Below, piece after piece: positions 33,569 to 42,129 of a stretch of DNA of 64,000 nt. The stretch spans positions 310,001 to 374,000 of the forward strand of contig NZ_JADZLT010000049.1 of assembly GCF_015904235.1 (NCBI RefSeq), given 5' to 3'. This DNA is from Methylobrevis albus (lineage in GTDB: Bacteria; Pseudomonadota; Alphaproteobacteria; Rhizobiales; Pleomorphomonadaceae). Positions within the stretch are counted from its first letter, which is position 1. Each line of letters starts with the position of its first letter. The notes below the pieces were generated by a model, which had not been told where the DNA came from, ran no database searches, and was given only the letters and a program-made list of their open reading frames with translations. The position numbers and the translations under genes were made by a program.

Positions 33569-35719
33569 TCAGTTCTTGTTCACCTGCACCGACAGCCGCT
33601 CGACGATGCGGTCGGTGAGCGCCGAAATCGCGCCGTCGGCGGCGATGCGGGCCGACAACGCCTGCTCCCACTCCGCCGAGGCGGCTTTCGCCGGCTCCGG
33701 CAGGCGGTCCCAGCTCGCCTTGGCGCCGACGAGGTCGCCGGCCGCGAGCTTGGCGCGGATATCGCCGACGATGGTGCCGAGCGACTCGCCCTCGGCCTCG
33801 TCGGTGGAGCGGAAATTGACGAGGCGGCGCGCCCCGGCGAGCAGGCGCTCGACCGGTTCGGCGTCGGGCGCGACGATCTCCGAATTCACCACCTCGGTCT
33901 CGGGGAAGCTCGCGGTGACGCCGGCGGCGGTCGGCACGCCGGTTTCGGCGAACGGCGCCAGGCCGTCGATGCCCGGCAGGTCGCTGGCGCCGGCCTGGAC
34001 GGCGGCGAGGTCGGCGGTGAAGGGTTCGCCGCGGGCGACCTTGCCGGCGAGGGTGGTGACGGCGAGCGACAGGGCGGCGATCTCGCCTTCTTCCGGCGCG
34101 CGGGCGATCACCGTCTCGACGGCGGCGAGGCGCTGGTCGACCGCATCGAGCGCGCCACCGGTTTCGCCGAGCCGGCCGTCGAGGCCGGCGATCCGCTCAC
34201 CGAGGCTGCCGTCGAGGCCGTCGATCCGTTCCCCGAGACCGGCGACGGTTTCGTCGGTCTTGCCGGAGAGGGCATCGAGGGCCGCCGTCTGGGCTTCGTC
34301 GGCGCTGCGCAGCTCGTCGAGCGCGGTGAGACGCTGCTCGATCGCATCGAAGCGGCCGTTGCTCGCCGTCGCGGCGTCGCGGGCTTCGGTCTGGCTCGCC
34401 TCGAACGCGGCGCGCAGCTCGTCCTGGCCGGTCTTCAGCGCCGAGACGGAGGGGCTGAGGTCGGCGACGGTGCCGTCGACGAGGCCGAGGCGGGTGCCGA
34501 AGGCTTCGGCGCGGCTTTCGAGCGTGCGCACGGCGGGGGCGAGGTCTTCCTTCGGCAGCGCCTCGACGGCGGCCTGCAGCGATTCGAGGCCGCTCGCGGC
34601 GGCGTCGGTGCGCTCGGTCAGGCCGGCGACGGTGGTGGCGGTGCTGCCGGTGCTCTCCTCGAGGCTGGCGCCAAGCGCTTCGCGCGCGGCGGTCTCGGCG
34701 GCGAGCGCCTGTTCGAGGCGCTGCAGCGGGCCGGCGACGTCGACCGCGCCGGCGGCTTCGGCGGCCTGCCGCGTCTCGGCGAGGCCGGCCTCCAGCGCGC
34801 TGAGCCGGGCCTCGGCGCCGTCGTCGGCGGAGAGGGCGCCGAGGCGGCTGTCGAGCTCGGCGAGGCGGGCCTCCAGCGCGGTGACACTGGCGGTGACGGT
34901 GTCCGGCGTGCCGAGCGACACGGCGCCGCCGCGCACCAGCGCATAGGCACCGCCGAGGGCGACGACGCCGCCGAGGCAGGCGGCGAGCACGAGGCCGGCG
35001 GGCGAGGCCCGCCGCGCGGCGGGCGCGTCGGACGCCGGCGCCGAGGCGGCCCGGGCGGGCGCATCGCCGATCGGGTTGCTGGCGGCGGCGAGGGTATCGA
35101 TCGGAGTCGCCGGGGGAACGGTGTCGGCGGGCGGCGGCTCCACGGCGGAGGCATCGGTTGACGGCGCCGCCGCCGGGTCATCGACCGGTGCGGCGGCCTC
35201 GGGCGGCGCCGGCTCGGCGGAAACGGTGTCGCCGAGCGGGGGCTCGCCGGCCGATGGGCCGGGCGTCGCCGTGTCGGTGGGTCCCGTCGCGGTGGGGTCC
35301 ACGGCGGGCCCGGTGCCGGGATCGAGGTCGGCGGAGGGGGCATCGTCCGGGCGGCCGGGCGGCGCGTCGCCGTCGGTCGCGACGGGCGCGGCCTCGCCGG
35401 TGCCGGGCTCGCGCGGCAGGCCGGAACCCTCGGCGACATCCGGCTCGACCGGCCGGGCGTCGTCGGCGGCGGGGTGTCCGGGATGGGCGGGGGTTTCGGG
35501 ATCGGCGGGGGCAAAGACGTTCGGCGGCACCTCGTCGGGGGAGGCCTCGGCCGAGGAGGGTCCGGTGGACGGTGTGGCTCCGTAAGCGGCCTTTTCCGCG
35601 TCGGCGGCCGCCTGCGCGCGCGCGACTTCGGTCGCGGTGAGATCGATGGTCGTGGACCGCTTCGGGGTCCGGCCGCCGCCGGTCCGGTCGGACGACTTGC
35701 GGTCCTTATCGCTCACCAT
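33569..35719 (-). CDS. Alphaproteobacterial Mic60/mitofilin-like protein
   Basis: The 716-residue protein has a long disordered Pro/Ala/Asp-rich cytoplasmic N-terminus (about 270 residues), one membrane helix (GLVLAACLGGVVALGGAYAL), a long coiled-coil region with repeated LDSRLGAL/IDGLDGSLGERI-type heptads, and a C-terminal mitofilin-signature region (GDLVGAKASWDRLPEPAKA, about residues 670-690). It matches COG4223/Mic60, the bacterial relative of the mitochondrial crista-junction protein, which in alphaproteobacteria is encoded between hemD and hemY exactly as here. ATG 35719 was chosen from the first Met before the hydrophilic start MVSDKDRKSSDRT. Confidence 0.8.
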   Translation of the reverse strand: MVSDKDRKSSDRTGGGRTPKRSTTIDLTATEVARAQAAADAEKAAYGATPSTGPSSAEASPDEVPPNVFAPADPETPAHPGHPAADDARPVEPDVAEGSGLPREPGTGEAAPVATDGDAPPGRPDDAPSADLDPGTGPAVDPTATGPTDTATPGPSAGEPPLGDTVSAEPAPPEAAAPVDDPAAAPSTDASAVEPPPADTVPPATPIDTLAAASNPIGDAPARAASAPASDAPAARRASPAGLVLAACLGGVVALGGAYALVRGGAVSLGTPDTVTASVTALEARLAELDSRLGALSADDGAEARLSALEAGLAETRQAAEAAGAVDVAGPLQRLEQALAAETAAREALGASLEESTGSTATTVAGLTERTDAAASGLESLQAAVEALPKEDLAPAVRTLESRAEAFGTRLGLVDGTVADLSPSVSALKTGQDELRAAFEASQTEARDAATASNGRFDAIEQRLTALDELRSADEAQTAALDALSGKTDETVAGLGERIDGLDGSLGERIAGLDGRLGETGGALDAVDQRLAAVETVIARAPEEGEIAALSLAVTTLAGKVARGEPFTADLAAVQAGASDLPGIDGLAPFAETGVPTAAGVTASFPETEVVNSEIVAPDAEPVERLLAGARRLVNFRSTDEAEGESLGTIVGDIRAKLAAGDLVGAKASWDRLPEPAKAASAEWEQALSARIAADGAISALTDRIVERLSVQVNKN

Positions 35720-35837
35720 GCCTGCGCTCCCGTCGCTTCGGCCGGAGATCCGGCCCTTGTTCCTTGGCGGCGATGACGCCGCCGGTCGGCCACGCAGCCG
35801 GCATCGGCCCGCCGCGGCCGGCTGGATGCTTCCGCCG

Positions 35838-36644
35838 TCAACCCGCTGCCCCGCCGGATGTTCCCGGCCCGGCGTCGGGCTCCGTCCAGGCCCCATTGTT
35901 CGGCACTGCGGCGCCGAGCGCAACCACGAGCCGATCGAGACTTTCGCCGTCCGGCGTCGCGGCGGTCAGGATCCGGCCGGCCCCGGCGAGCGGCGCGGCC
36001 GCCGCCGCCGAGATCGCCGCGACGGTGAGCCCGGCGAGGCGATCGGCGAGGCCGGCACGGACGAGCCCCGCGGCAAAGGCGCGCGCGGTCCGTGCCGAGG
36101 CGACCACGACGACGTCGACGGCCCCGGCGGCCAGCGCGGCCACCACCGGCGCCGGCAGCGTCTCCGCCATCTCGGCAGCGTAGGTCTCGACCGTCGTCAC
36201 CGCCAGCCCCGCCCGTGTGAGATCGCCGGCAAGGTCGCCGGTCCGGTCGCGTCCGGCAAGATAAAGCAGGGACGAGGCTGCGGCACCATCCGCGTCCGTG
36301 CGGATGCGGCGCCGGGCGAGGGCGGCGAGCGCCGCCACGTCGCCGTCGGCGCTCTCGACGACGACGCAGCCGGCGGCGCGGGCCGCGGCGGCGGTCGATG
36401 CACCGACGCAGAGCACCGGGAGGGCGGCGAGCGCCGGCGGCAGCCCGGCGGCGAAGGCGGCGGCGCTGGTCGCGAGCAGCGCCGCGGGCGGGCGGTCCAC
36501 GAGGCCCTGCGGCAGGCGCGCCGGCCAGTCGACCATCGGCACGATGGCGAGCATCGGCGCGGCCAGCACGTCGAACCCCGCCGCCCGCCAGCGCGCGGCA
36601 TCCCGGCTGGCCTTGTCCGCGGGGCGGAGGGTGAGGATCAGCAT
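35838..36644 (-). CDS. hemD: Uroporphyrinogen-III synthase
   Basis: The 268-residue protein has the low-conservation two-domain HemD plan: [20 protein letters not shown] at the N-terminus, [48 protein letters not shown] and the late [17 protein letters not shown]. HemD closes and inverts ring D of hydroxymethylbilane. Identity is strengthened by position directly after hemC and before mic60. The last 25 residues are a low-complexity tail. Confidence 0.85.
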   Translation of the reverse strand: MLILTLRPADKASRDAARWRAAGFDVLAAPMLAIVPMVDWPARLPQGLVDRPPAALLATSAAAFAAGLPPALAALPVLCVGASTAAAARAAGCVVVESADGDVAALAALARRRIRTDADGAAASSLLYLAGRDRTGDLAGDLTRAGLAVTTVETYAAEMAETLPAPVVAALAAGAVDVVVVASARTARAFAAGLVRAGLADRLAGLTVAAISAAAAAPLAGAGRILTAATPDGESLDRLVVALGAAVPNNGAWTEPDAGPGTSGGAAG

Positions 36645-36702
36645 GGCGGCGGACGATCCCCGTTTCGGGCCCCGTTTCGTGCCCCGGTTCGTGACTGGCG
36701 GC

Positions 36703-37641
36703 TCACAGCCCGCTGAAAAAGTCCGGTCCGCCGCGCGCCTTCAGCCGGGCGCCGAGCTCCGCGCCGATCTCGGCCGCATCGCCGGTGAGCCCTTCGATGC
36801 GGTCGGCGTGCGCGGTGGCGCCGTCCGGCGTCAGGATCAGCCCGGCGAGCGTGAGGCGCCCGGCGGCGATCGTGGCGTGGCCGGCGATCGGCGTGCGGCA
36901 GGAGCCGTCGAGAGCGGCGAGGAACGCGCGTTCGGCGGCCAGCGCCACGGCGGTATCCGGGTCGACGACCGGGGCGAGCAACGCGGCGACGCCGGTGTCG
37001 CCGGCGCGGGTCTCGATGCCGATCGCGCCCTGGCCGACGGCGGGCGGAAACTCGTCGAGGCCGAGGATCTCGGTCGCGACATCGGCCATGCCGAGCCGCT
37101 TCAGCCCGGCGAGCGCCAGCAGGGTGGCGTCGACGACGCCCTCGTCCAGCTTGCGCAGCCGGCTCTGCACGTTGCCGCGGTAGGTGACGACCTCGAGGTC
37201 GGGCCGGAGGCGCCGCACCAGCGCCTGGCGGCGCAGCGAGGCGGTGCCGACGATGGCGCCGGCGGGAAGATCGGCGAGGCGCGCGGCGCGCGGCGAGATG
37301 AAGACGTCGCGCACGTCCTCGCGGGGCAGGAAATGCTCGAGGACGAGGCCGTCCGGCAGCGTCGTCGGCATGTCCTTCGCGGAATGCACGGCGAGGTCGA
37401 TCGTGCCATCGAGCAGCGCCTCCTCGATCTCCTTGGTGAAGAGCCCCTTGCCCCCCACTTCAGAGAGCGGGCGGTCGAGGATGATGTCGCCGGAGGTGCG
37501 GATGACGACGACCTCGATCGCCGCGGGATCGAGGCCGTTCGCGGCGGCGATGCGGTCGCGCACCTCGTGCGCCTGGGCGAGGGCGAGCGGGCTGCCGCGG
37601 GTGCCGATCGCGAAGCCGCCGCGCGTGGGATTCGTTTGCAA
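36703..37641 (-). CDS. hemC: Hydroxymethylbilane synthase (porphobilinogen deaminase)
   Basis: The 312-residue enzyme shows [20 protein letters not shown], the polypyrrole-binding [70 protein letters not shown] and the dipyrromethane-attachment Cys in [15 protein letters not shown]. It makes hydroxymethylbilane from four porphobilinogens. TTG 37641 is chosen since it gives the family-like start MQTNP; a second TTG at 37668 lies four bases after GGAGG and would add nine residues. It is the first gene of the haem unit and is divergent from tsaD, 210 bases away. Confidence 0.93.
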   Translation of the reverse strand: MQTNPTRGGFAIGTRGSPLALAQAHEVRDRIAAANGLDPAAIEVVVIRTSGDIILDRPLSEVGGKGLFTKEIEEALLDGTIDLAVHSAKDMPTTLPDGLVLEHFLPREDVRDVFISPRAARLADLPAGAIVGTASLRRQALVRRLRPDLEVVTYRGNVQSRLRKLDEGVVDATLLALAGLKRLGMADVATEILGLDEFPPAVGQGAIGIETRAGDTGVAALLAPVVDPDTAVALAAERAFLAALDGSCRTPIAGHATIAAGRLTLAGLILTPDGATAHADRIEGLTGDAAEIGAELGARLKARGGPDFFSGL

Positions 37642-37851
37642 GGCGCGGTTCCGGGTGTTAGGGGCCAAGCGACCTCCGGACCCGCATCGAAGCGGCGCCG
37701 GAGGGGTCCGGGGCTGGCCCGGAGCGGTGATGGAGGCGTAGCGGCCGGGCGGCGGCTTCGTCAACCGTGCTGCGCGGGGAGAGCCCGCTGCGAGACGACC
37801 GGCGGCCCGCCGCGCCGGCCGGACGGGCGAGATGCGAAGGAACTTTCGACG

Positions 37852-38925
37852 GTGATCGTGCTCGGCATCGAGACGTCCTGCGACGAGACCGCCGCCGCCG
37901 TCGTGGCGCGCGGCGCGGACGGGCGCGGCACGATCCTCTCCAACGTCGTGCTGTCGCAGGACGGCCACGCCGTCTATGGCGGCGTGGTGCCGGAGATCGC
38001 CGCGCGCGGCCATGTCGAGGCGCTCGACGACGTGATCGGCGAGGCCCTGGCCGAGGCCGGGGTCCGCCTCGCCGATCTCGACGGCATCGCCGCGACCGCC
38101 GGTCCCGGCCTGATCGGCGGCGTGCTGGTCGGGCTCACCACGGCGAAGGCGCTGGCGCTGGCGGCCGCCAAGCCGCTCGTCGCGGTCAACCATCTCGAGG
38201 CGCACGCGCTGACGGCGCGCCTCACCGACGGCATCGACTTTCCCTATCTGCTGCTGCTGGTTTCCGGCGGGCATACCCAGATCGTGCGCGTCGACGGGCT
38301 CGGCGACTATGTGCGGATCGGCACCACCATCGACGACGCGCTCGGCGAGGCCTTCGACAAGACGGCGAAGTTGCTCGGGCTCGGCTATCCCGGCGGGCCG
38401 GCGCTGGAGCGGATGGCGGCCGGCGGCGATCCGCGCCGCATCGCGCTGCCGCGGCCGCTCACCGGCCGGGCCGAGCCGGATTTTTCCTTCTCCGGCCTGA
38501 AGACCGCCGTGCGGCTGGAAGCGGAGCGGCTGGCGCCGCTCGACGACGGCGCCGTCGCCGATCTCGCCGCCGGCTTCCAGGCGGCGGTGTGCGACGTGGT
38601 CGCCGACCGGGTCGGCCGGGCGCTGGCGCTGTTTGCCGCCGCAAGGCCGGGCGTGCCGCCGGTGCTGGTGGTCGCGGGCGGCGTCGCGGCGAACAAGGCG
38701 ATCGCCGCGCGGCTGCGCGAGGCCTGCACGGCCCGCGGTGCCCGGCTGGTGGTGCCGCCGGGCGTGCTCTGCACCGACAACGGCGCCATGGTCGCCTGGG
38801 CGGGAGCCGAGCATCTCGCCGCCGGCCACCGCGACGGCTTCGATTTTGCAGCGCGGGCGCGCTGGCCGCTCGACGGCCGCGCCGCGCCGATGGTCGGCCA
38901 CGGCCGCCTCGGCACCAAGGTCTAG
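37852..38925 (+). CDS. tsaD: tRNA N6-adenosine threonylcarbamoyltransferase TsaD
   Basis: The 357-residue protein carries the ASKHA-type start [44 protein letters not shown], the metal-binding [23 protein letters not shown], and late [16 protein letters not shown] and [10 protein letters not shown]. TsaD transfers threonylcarbamoyl to A37 of ANN-decoding tRNAs with TsaB and TsaE. GTG 37852 is used; AAGGA lies ten bases upstream. It precedes gpsA by 37 bases, a common pair in this order. Confidence 0.95.
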   Translation: MIVLGIETSCDETAAAVVARGADGRGTILSNVVLSQDGHAVYGGVVPEIAARGHVEALDDVIGEALAEAGVRLADLDGIAATAGPGLIGGVLVGLTTAKALALAAAKPLVAVNHLEAHALTARLTDGIDFPYLLLLVSGGHTQIVRVDGLGDYVRIGTTIDDALGEAFDKTAKLLGLGYPGGPALERMAAGGDPRRIALPRPLTGRAEPDFSFSGLKTAVRLEAERLAPLDDGAVADLAAGFQAAVCDVVADRVGRALALFAAARPGVPPVLVVAGGVAANKAIAARLREACTARGARLVVPPGVLCTDNGAMVAWAGAEHLAAGHRDGFDFAARARWPLDGRAAPMVGHGRLGTKV

Positions 38926-38962
38926 TGGTGGCGGCGCGCGCGCCAGTCCGGAGGATGCCCGC

Positions 38963-39946
38963 ATGATGGGTCCGTTGCGTGTCGCCGTGTTCGGGGCCGG
39001 GGCCTGGGGCACGGCGCTCGCCCTCGTCGCGGCGCGGGCGGGGCACGACGTCGATCTCATCGGCCGCAGTCTCGACCGCGCCCGCGAGGCCGACCGCAGC
39101 CGCCGCAGCCCGGCGCTGCCGGAGGCGGAGCTGCCGGCCGGCGTGCGCACCGGCGCCGATCCCGCCCTCGTCGCCGATGCCGACCTCGTGCTCGTCTGCG
39201 TGCCGGCGCAGGCGACGCGCACGGCCCTGCCGGGGCTCGCACCGTTCCTCGCCCGCGGCGTGCCGCTGGTCGCCTGCGCCAAGGGCATCGACCGGCAGAC
39301 CGGGCAACTGGTCGGCGAGGTGATCGGCGGCCTGGTGCCGAATTCGCCGGTCGCCGTGCTGTCCGGTCCGGGCTTTGCCGTCGACGTCGCGCGCGGCCTG
39401 CCGACGGCGGTCACGGTCGCCGCCGAGGACGAGGTGCTGGCGGGCTGGGTGGCGACGGCGCTCGCCGGGCCGGGCTTCCGGCCCTATGCCTCGACCGACC
39501 CGGTCGGGGTGCAACTCGGCGGCGCGCTGAAGAACGTGCTCGCCATCGCGTCGGGCATCGTCGCGGGACGCCGGCTCGGCGCGAGCGCGGAAGCCGCCGT
39601 CGTCACGCGCGGCTTCGTCGAGCTCCGCCGCCTCGCCGCCGCCTGGGGCGCGCGGCCGGAAACCGCGATGGGGCTGTCCGGCCTCGGCGACCTGATCCTC
39701 ACCTGCCGCAGCCTGCAATCACGCAATTTTTCGCTCGGCCATGCGATCGGCGCCGGCGAGGCCCTCGGCGACGGCAAGCTCGCCGAGGGTGCCGCAACGG
39801 CGGCGATCGCGGTCGAGCGCGCCGGCGCCTTCGGCATCGAGGTGCCGATCATGGCCGCGGTCGCGGCGATCCTCGCCGGCGAGATCGACGTCGACGACGC
39901 CATCGACCGGCTGCTGGCCCGGCCGCTGAAGCGGGAGGACGGGTGA
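38963..39946 (+). CDS. gpsA: NAD(P)-dependent glycerol-3-phosphate dehydrogenase
   Basis: The 327-residue enzyme has the Rossmann motif [19 protein letters not shown] (about residues 7-25), [11 protein letters not shown], the catalytic-lysine region [47 protein letters not shown] and [20 protein letters not shown]. It makes sn-glycerol 3-phosphate from dihydroxyacetone phosphate for phospholipids. GGAGG eight bases before ATG 38963 supports the start. Confidence 0.95.
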   Translation: MMGPLRVAVFGAGAWGTALALVAARAGHDVDLIGRSLDRAREADRSRRSPALPEAELPAGVRTGADPALVADADLVLVCVPAQATRTALPGLAPFLARGVPLVACAKGIDRQTGQLVGEVIGGLVPNSPVAVLSGPGFAVDVARGLPTAVTVAAEDEVLAGWVATALAGPGFRPYASTDPVGVQLGGALKNVLAIASGIVAGRRLGASAEAAVVTRGFVELRRLAAAWGARPETAMGLSGLGDLILTCRSLQSRNFSLGHAIGAGEALGDGKLAEGAATAAIAVERAGAFGIEVPIMAAVAAILAGEIDVDDAIDRLLARPLKREDG

Positions 39947-40459
39947 GGGGGAGACTCGGCGGAAAGAGGACGGCTGAGGTTCAAGGCCGGGCCCGCGGTG
40001 CGTGGTGCGGGTTGCGTGGTCGGGGAGCGCGGTGTGGATGCCGCCAGGATCCGGACTTTTCAGTTCGGAGCGGTTCCCATCCAATACCCCCTCCACCCGT
40101 CATTGCCGGGCTCGACCCGGCAACCCAATAGCTTCGCCGCCCTCCATGCCTATCGATCGGAAATCGCAGCGGTTTTCTGCTGCCCTGCGAATCGCCGCGA
40201 GGCCATTGGGTCGCCGGGTCGAGCCCGGCGATGACGGAATGGAGGGGTTGGGGATGGGGGCAAGGTGGCGGGGCCGAGTTTCCGGCAAGGCCACCCGGCC
40301 CGCCGCCACCCGGCGCTGATGCCACTCCGGGGCGAGCCCGCAGCTCCTCTCCCCTGTGGCCCCGCACCCCGCATTGCCGCCCGCTTCCTTCCGCCCCCTT
40401 TACCTCGCTCGCTCCCGCCTCTAGAGCTTGTCGCCGCCCCGTTTTCCCGGAGATCCGTG
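39947..40459. other. Intergenic region with REP-like pair, no gene
   Basis: The 513 bases between gpsA and the YciI gene hold the inverted REP-like pair (40098-40236) and otherwise no convincing coding sequence; translated frames here are low-complexity and lack ribosome sites. Confidence 0.6.
40098..40236. repeat. Inverted pair of REP-like elements
   Basis: A unit beginning CGTCATTGCCGGGCTCGA and ending CCCGGCAACCCAAT (40098-40128) recurs inverted at 40204-40236 (CATTGGGTCGCCGGGTCGAG, then CCCGGCGATGACG) with two mismatches. It is the same family as the pair at 15040-15182 and shares its spacing of roughly 80 bases. Confidence 0.75.
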
Positions 40460-40747
40460 ATGCTCTTTGCCGTCAGCTGCCTCGACAAGCCCGGTCATGC
40501 CGAGGTGCGTACCGACAACCGCCCGGCCCACGTCGCCTGGCTGAAGGCGAACGGCGCGGCGATCAAGGCGGCGGGGCCGTATCTCTCCGACGACGGCGCG
40601 GTGATGAACGGCTCGCTGCTGATCGTCGAGGCCGAGGACCGCGCGGCGCTCGACGCGCTGCTGGCGCAGGATCCCTATCTCCACGCCGACCTCTTCGACA
40701 GCGTCACGGTGCGGCCGTGGAAGTGGGTGATCGGCGCCCCGGCCTGA
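40460..40747 (+). CDS. YciI-family protein
   Basis: The 95-residue protein fits the YciI/YCII ferredoxin-like fold: LFAVSCLDKPGHAEVRTDNR, the conserved His-Val near residue 28 (PAHVAWLKAN), GAAIKAAGPYLSDDG, SLLIVEAEDRAALDALLAQDP and Y-x-x-A-D-LFDSV. Members are small dimers of unknown or accessory enzymatic role. GGAG nine bases before ATG 40460 sets the start. The gene stands between gpsA and the EVE protein, a neighbourhood common in Hyphomicrobiales. Confidence 0.85.
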   Translation: MLFAVSCLDKPGHAEVRTDNRPAHVAWLKANGAAIKAAGPYLSDDGAVMNGSLLIVEAEDRAALDALLAQDPYLHADLFDSVTVRPWKWVIGAPA

Positions 40748-40823
40748 TCGGTCCGGCCCGATTTCCCGCCCGATTCCCGGCCACCCCGTCCCGTCCGACG
40801 TTCGTCCGCACCGGAGCCCGTTC

Positions 40824-41237
40824 ATGGCCAAGTGGCTGTTCAAGTCCGAGCCGTTCAAGTGGTCGTGGGCGATGCAGAAGGCGAAGGGCGCCGAGGGGCA
40901 GGCGTGGGACGGCGTGCGCAACTACCAGGCCCGCAACAACATGCGGGCGATGCAACTCGGCGACGAGGGCTTCTTCTACCATTCCAACGAGGGGCTGGAG
41001 ATCGTCGGCATCGTCGAGGTCTGCGCCCTCGTCCACCCGGACCCGACCACGGAGGATCCGCGCTGGGAGTGCGTCGACATCCGCGCCGTGCGCGACGTGC
41101 CGAACCCGGTGACGCTCGCCGCGATCAAGGCCGAGCCGCGGCTCGCCAAGATGAGCCTCGTCACCTCGATGCGCCTCTCGGTGCAGCCGGTGACCGACGC
41201 GGAATGGGACATCGTCTGCCAGATGGGTGGCCTCTAG
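40824..41237 (+). CDS. EVE-domain protein
   Basis: The 137-residue protein is a complete EVE domain (PUA-like fold): WLFKSEPFKWSWAMQKA, WDGVRNYQARNNMRAMQLGD, GFFYHSNEGLEIVGIVEV, then WECVDIRAV and LVTSMRLSVQPVTDAEW. EVE domains bind modified bases in DNA or RNA. The stop is followed at once by the GTG of the methyltransferase gene, so the two are likely coupled. Confidence 0.92.
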   Translation: MAKWLFKSEPFKWSWAMQKAKGAEGQAWDGVRNYQARNNMRAMQLGDEGFFYHSNEGLEIVGIVEVCALVHPDPTTEDPRWECVDIRAVRDVPNPVTLAAIKAEPRLAKMSLVTSMRLSVQPVTDAEWDIVCQMGGL

Positions 41238-41957
41238 GTGGGCGCGCCGCCCGCCGATCCTGCTGCCGACCTTGCCGCCGCGCCTCTCCTCGACCGACCC
41301 GCCTTCATCCGCGCCAACACCGCGCTGATCGCCCCGCCGCACGTGCCCGAACTCCGGCTCCATCTCGCCGTCGAGGCGATGGACCTCTGGGAGCGCACCG
41401 AGGAGGAGCTGGGCGAGATGGGCCTGCCGCCGCCGTTCTGGGCGTTCGCCTGGGCGGGCGGACAGGCGCTGGCGCGGCATATCCTCGATGCGCCGGAGCT
41501 CGTCGCCGGGCGCCGGGTGCTGGATTTCGCCGCCGGCTCGGGGGTGGTGGCGATCGCCGCCAAACGCGCCGGGGCGGCCTCGGTCACGGCGAGCGAGATC
41601 GACGCCTTTGCCCTCGCCGCGATCACCCTCAACGCCGCGGAAAACGGCGTCACCATCGAGCTCGAGACGCGCGACGTGCTCGACCCGGCGCTGGCGGCGG
41701 AGTTCGCCGGCTTCGACGTGGTGCTCGCCGGCGACGTCTTCTACGAGAAGCCGATGGCCGACCGGGTGTTGCCGTTCCTGAAAGCCTGCGAGGCGCGCGG
41801 CGCCCTCGTCCTCTTCGGCGATCCCGGCCGCAGCTACCTGCCGAAGACGGGCATCGAGAAGCTCGCCACCTACGATGTCGCGGTGTCCCGGGCGCTGGAG
41901 GATTCGGAAGTGAAGCGCACCAGCGTGTGGCGGTTCAGCGTTCCGCACCCCGGCTGA
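41238..41957 (+). CDS. METTL20/ETFB lysine methyltransferase-like protein
   Basis: The 239-residue class I methyltransferase has an N-terminal FIRANTALIAPPHVPEL region, PPFWAFAWAGGQALARHIL, SAM motif VLDFAAGSGVVAIAAKRAGA, ASEIDAFALAAITLNA and motif DVVLAGDVFYEKPMA. The D-x-x-Y-style DVFYE and the W-A-F-W-like start fit the seven-beta-strand lysine methyltransferases of the ETFB (METTL20) type, known in Agrobacterium. PrmA-like alternatives are less likely by length. GTG 41238 directly follows the EVE stop. Confidence 0.75.
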   Translation: MGAPPADPAADLAAAPLLDRPAFIRANTALIAPPHVPELRLHLAVEAMDLWERTEEELGEMGLPPPFWAFAWAGGQALARHILDAPELVAGRRVLDFAAGSGVVAIAAKRAGAASVTASEIDAFALAAITLNAAENGVTIELETRDVLDPALAAEFAGFDVVLAGDVFYEKPMADRVLPFLKACEARGALVLFGDPGRSYLPKTGIEKLATYDVAVSRALEDSEVKRTSVWRFSVPHPG

Positions 41958-41999
41958 GCCGGTTCCGGTCGGTCCGATCCCGGCGTCCGGCGACCCGAC

Positions 42000-42013
42000 T
42001 TGCTCTCGATCAA
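42000..42013. promoter_or_regulatory. Possible FNR/FixK-type site upstream of phaC
   Basis: TTGCTCTCGATCAA departs by one base from the consensus TTGAT-N4-ATCAA. Its centre at 42006.5 would place a class II start near 42048, with CTAGAG (42035-42040) in the -10 place. This is one site read by eye. Confidence 0.4.
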
Positions 42014-42129
42014 GGCACCTCCCGTTTGCGCAGCCTAGAGTGGCCGGACAGTCCGGCCGGCGGCACCGCCGTCTCGGCCGTGGGTGACCGTGCCGGTGAC
42101 GGGATCGCAGCCCGGGGGGCACAGATCGG

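Noticed and set aside
37645..39414. The hemC frame extends about 590 codons upstream, over tsaD and gpsA.
   Set aside because: The extension is antisense to two certain genes and low-complexity; HemC has its normal length from 37641.
40002..40367. Short open frames on both strands in the gpsA-yciI gap.
   Set aside because: They cover the REP-like units and lack ribosome sites or recognisable sequence.
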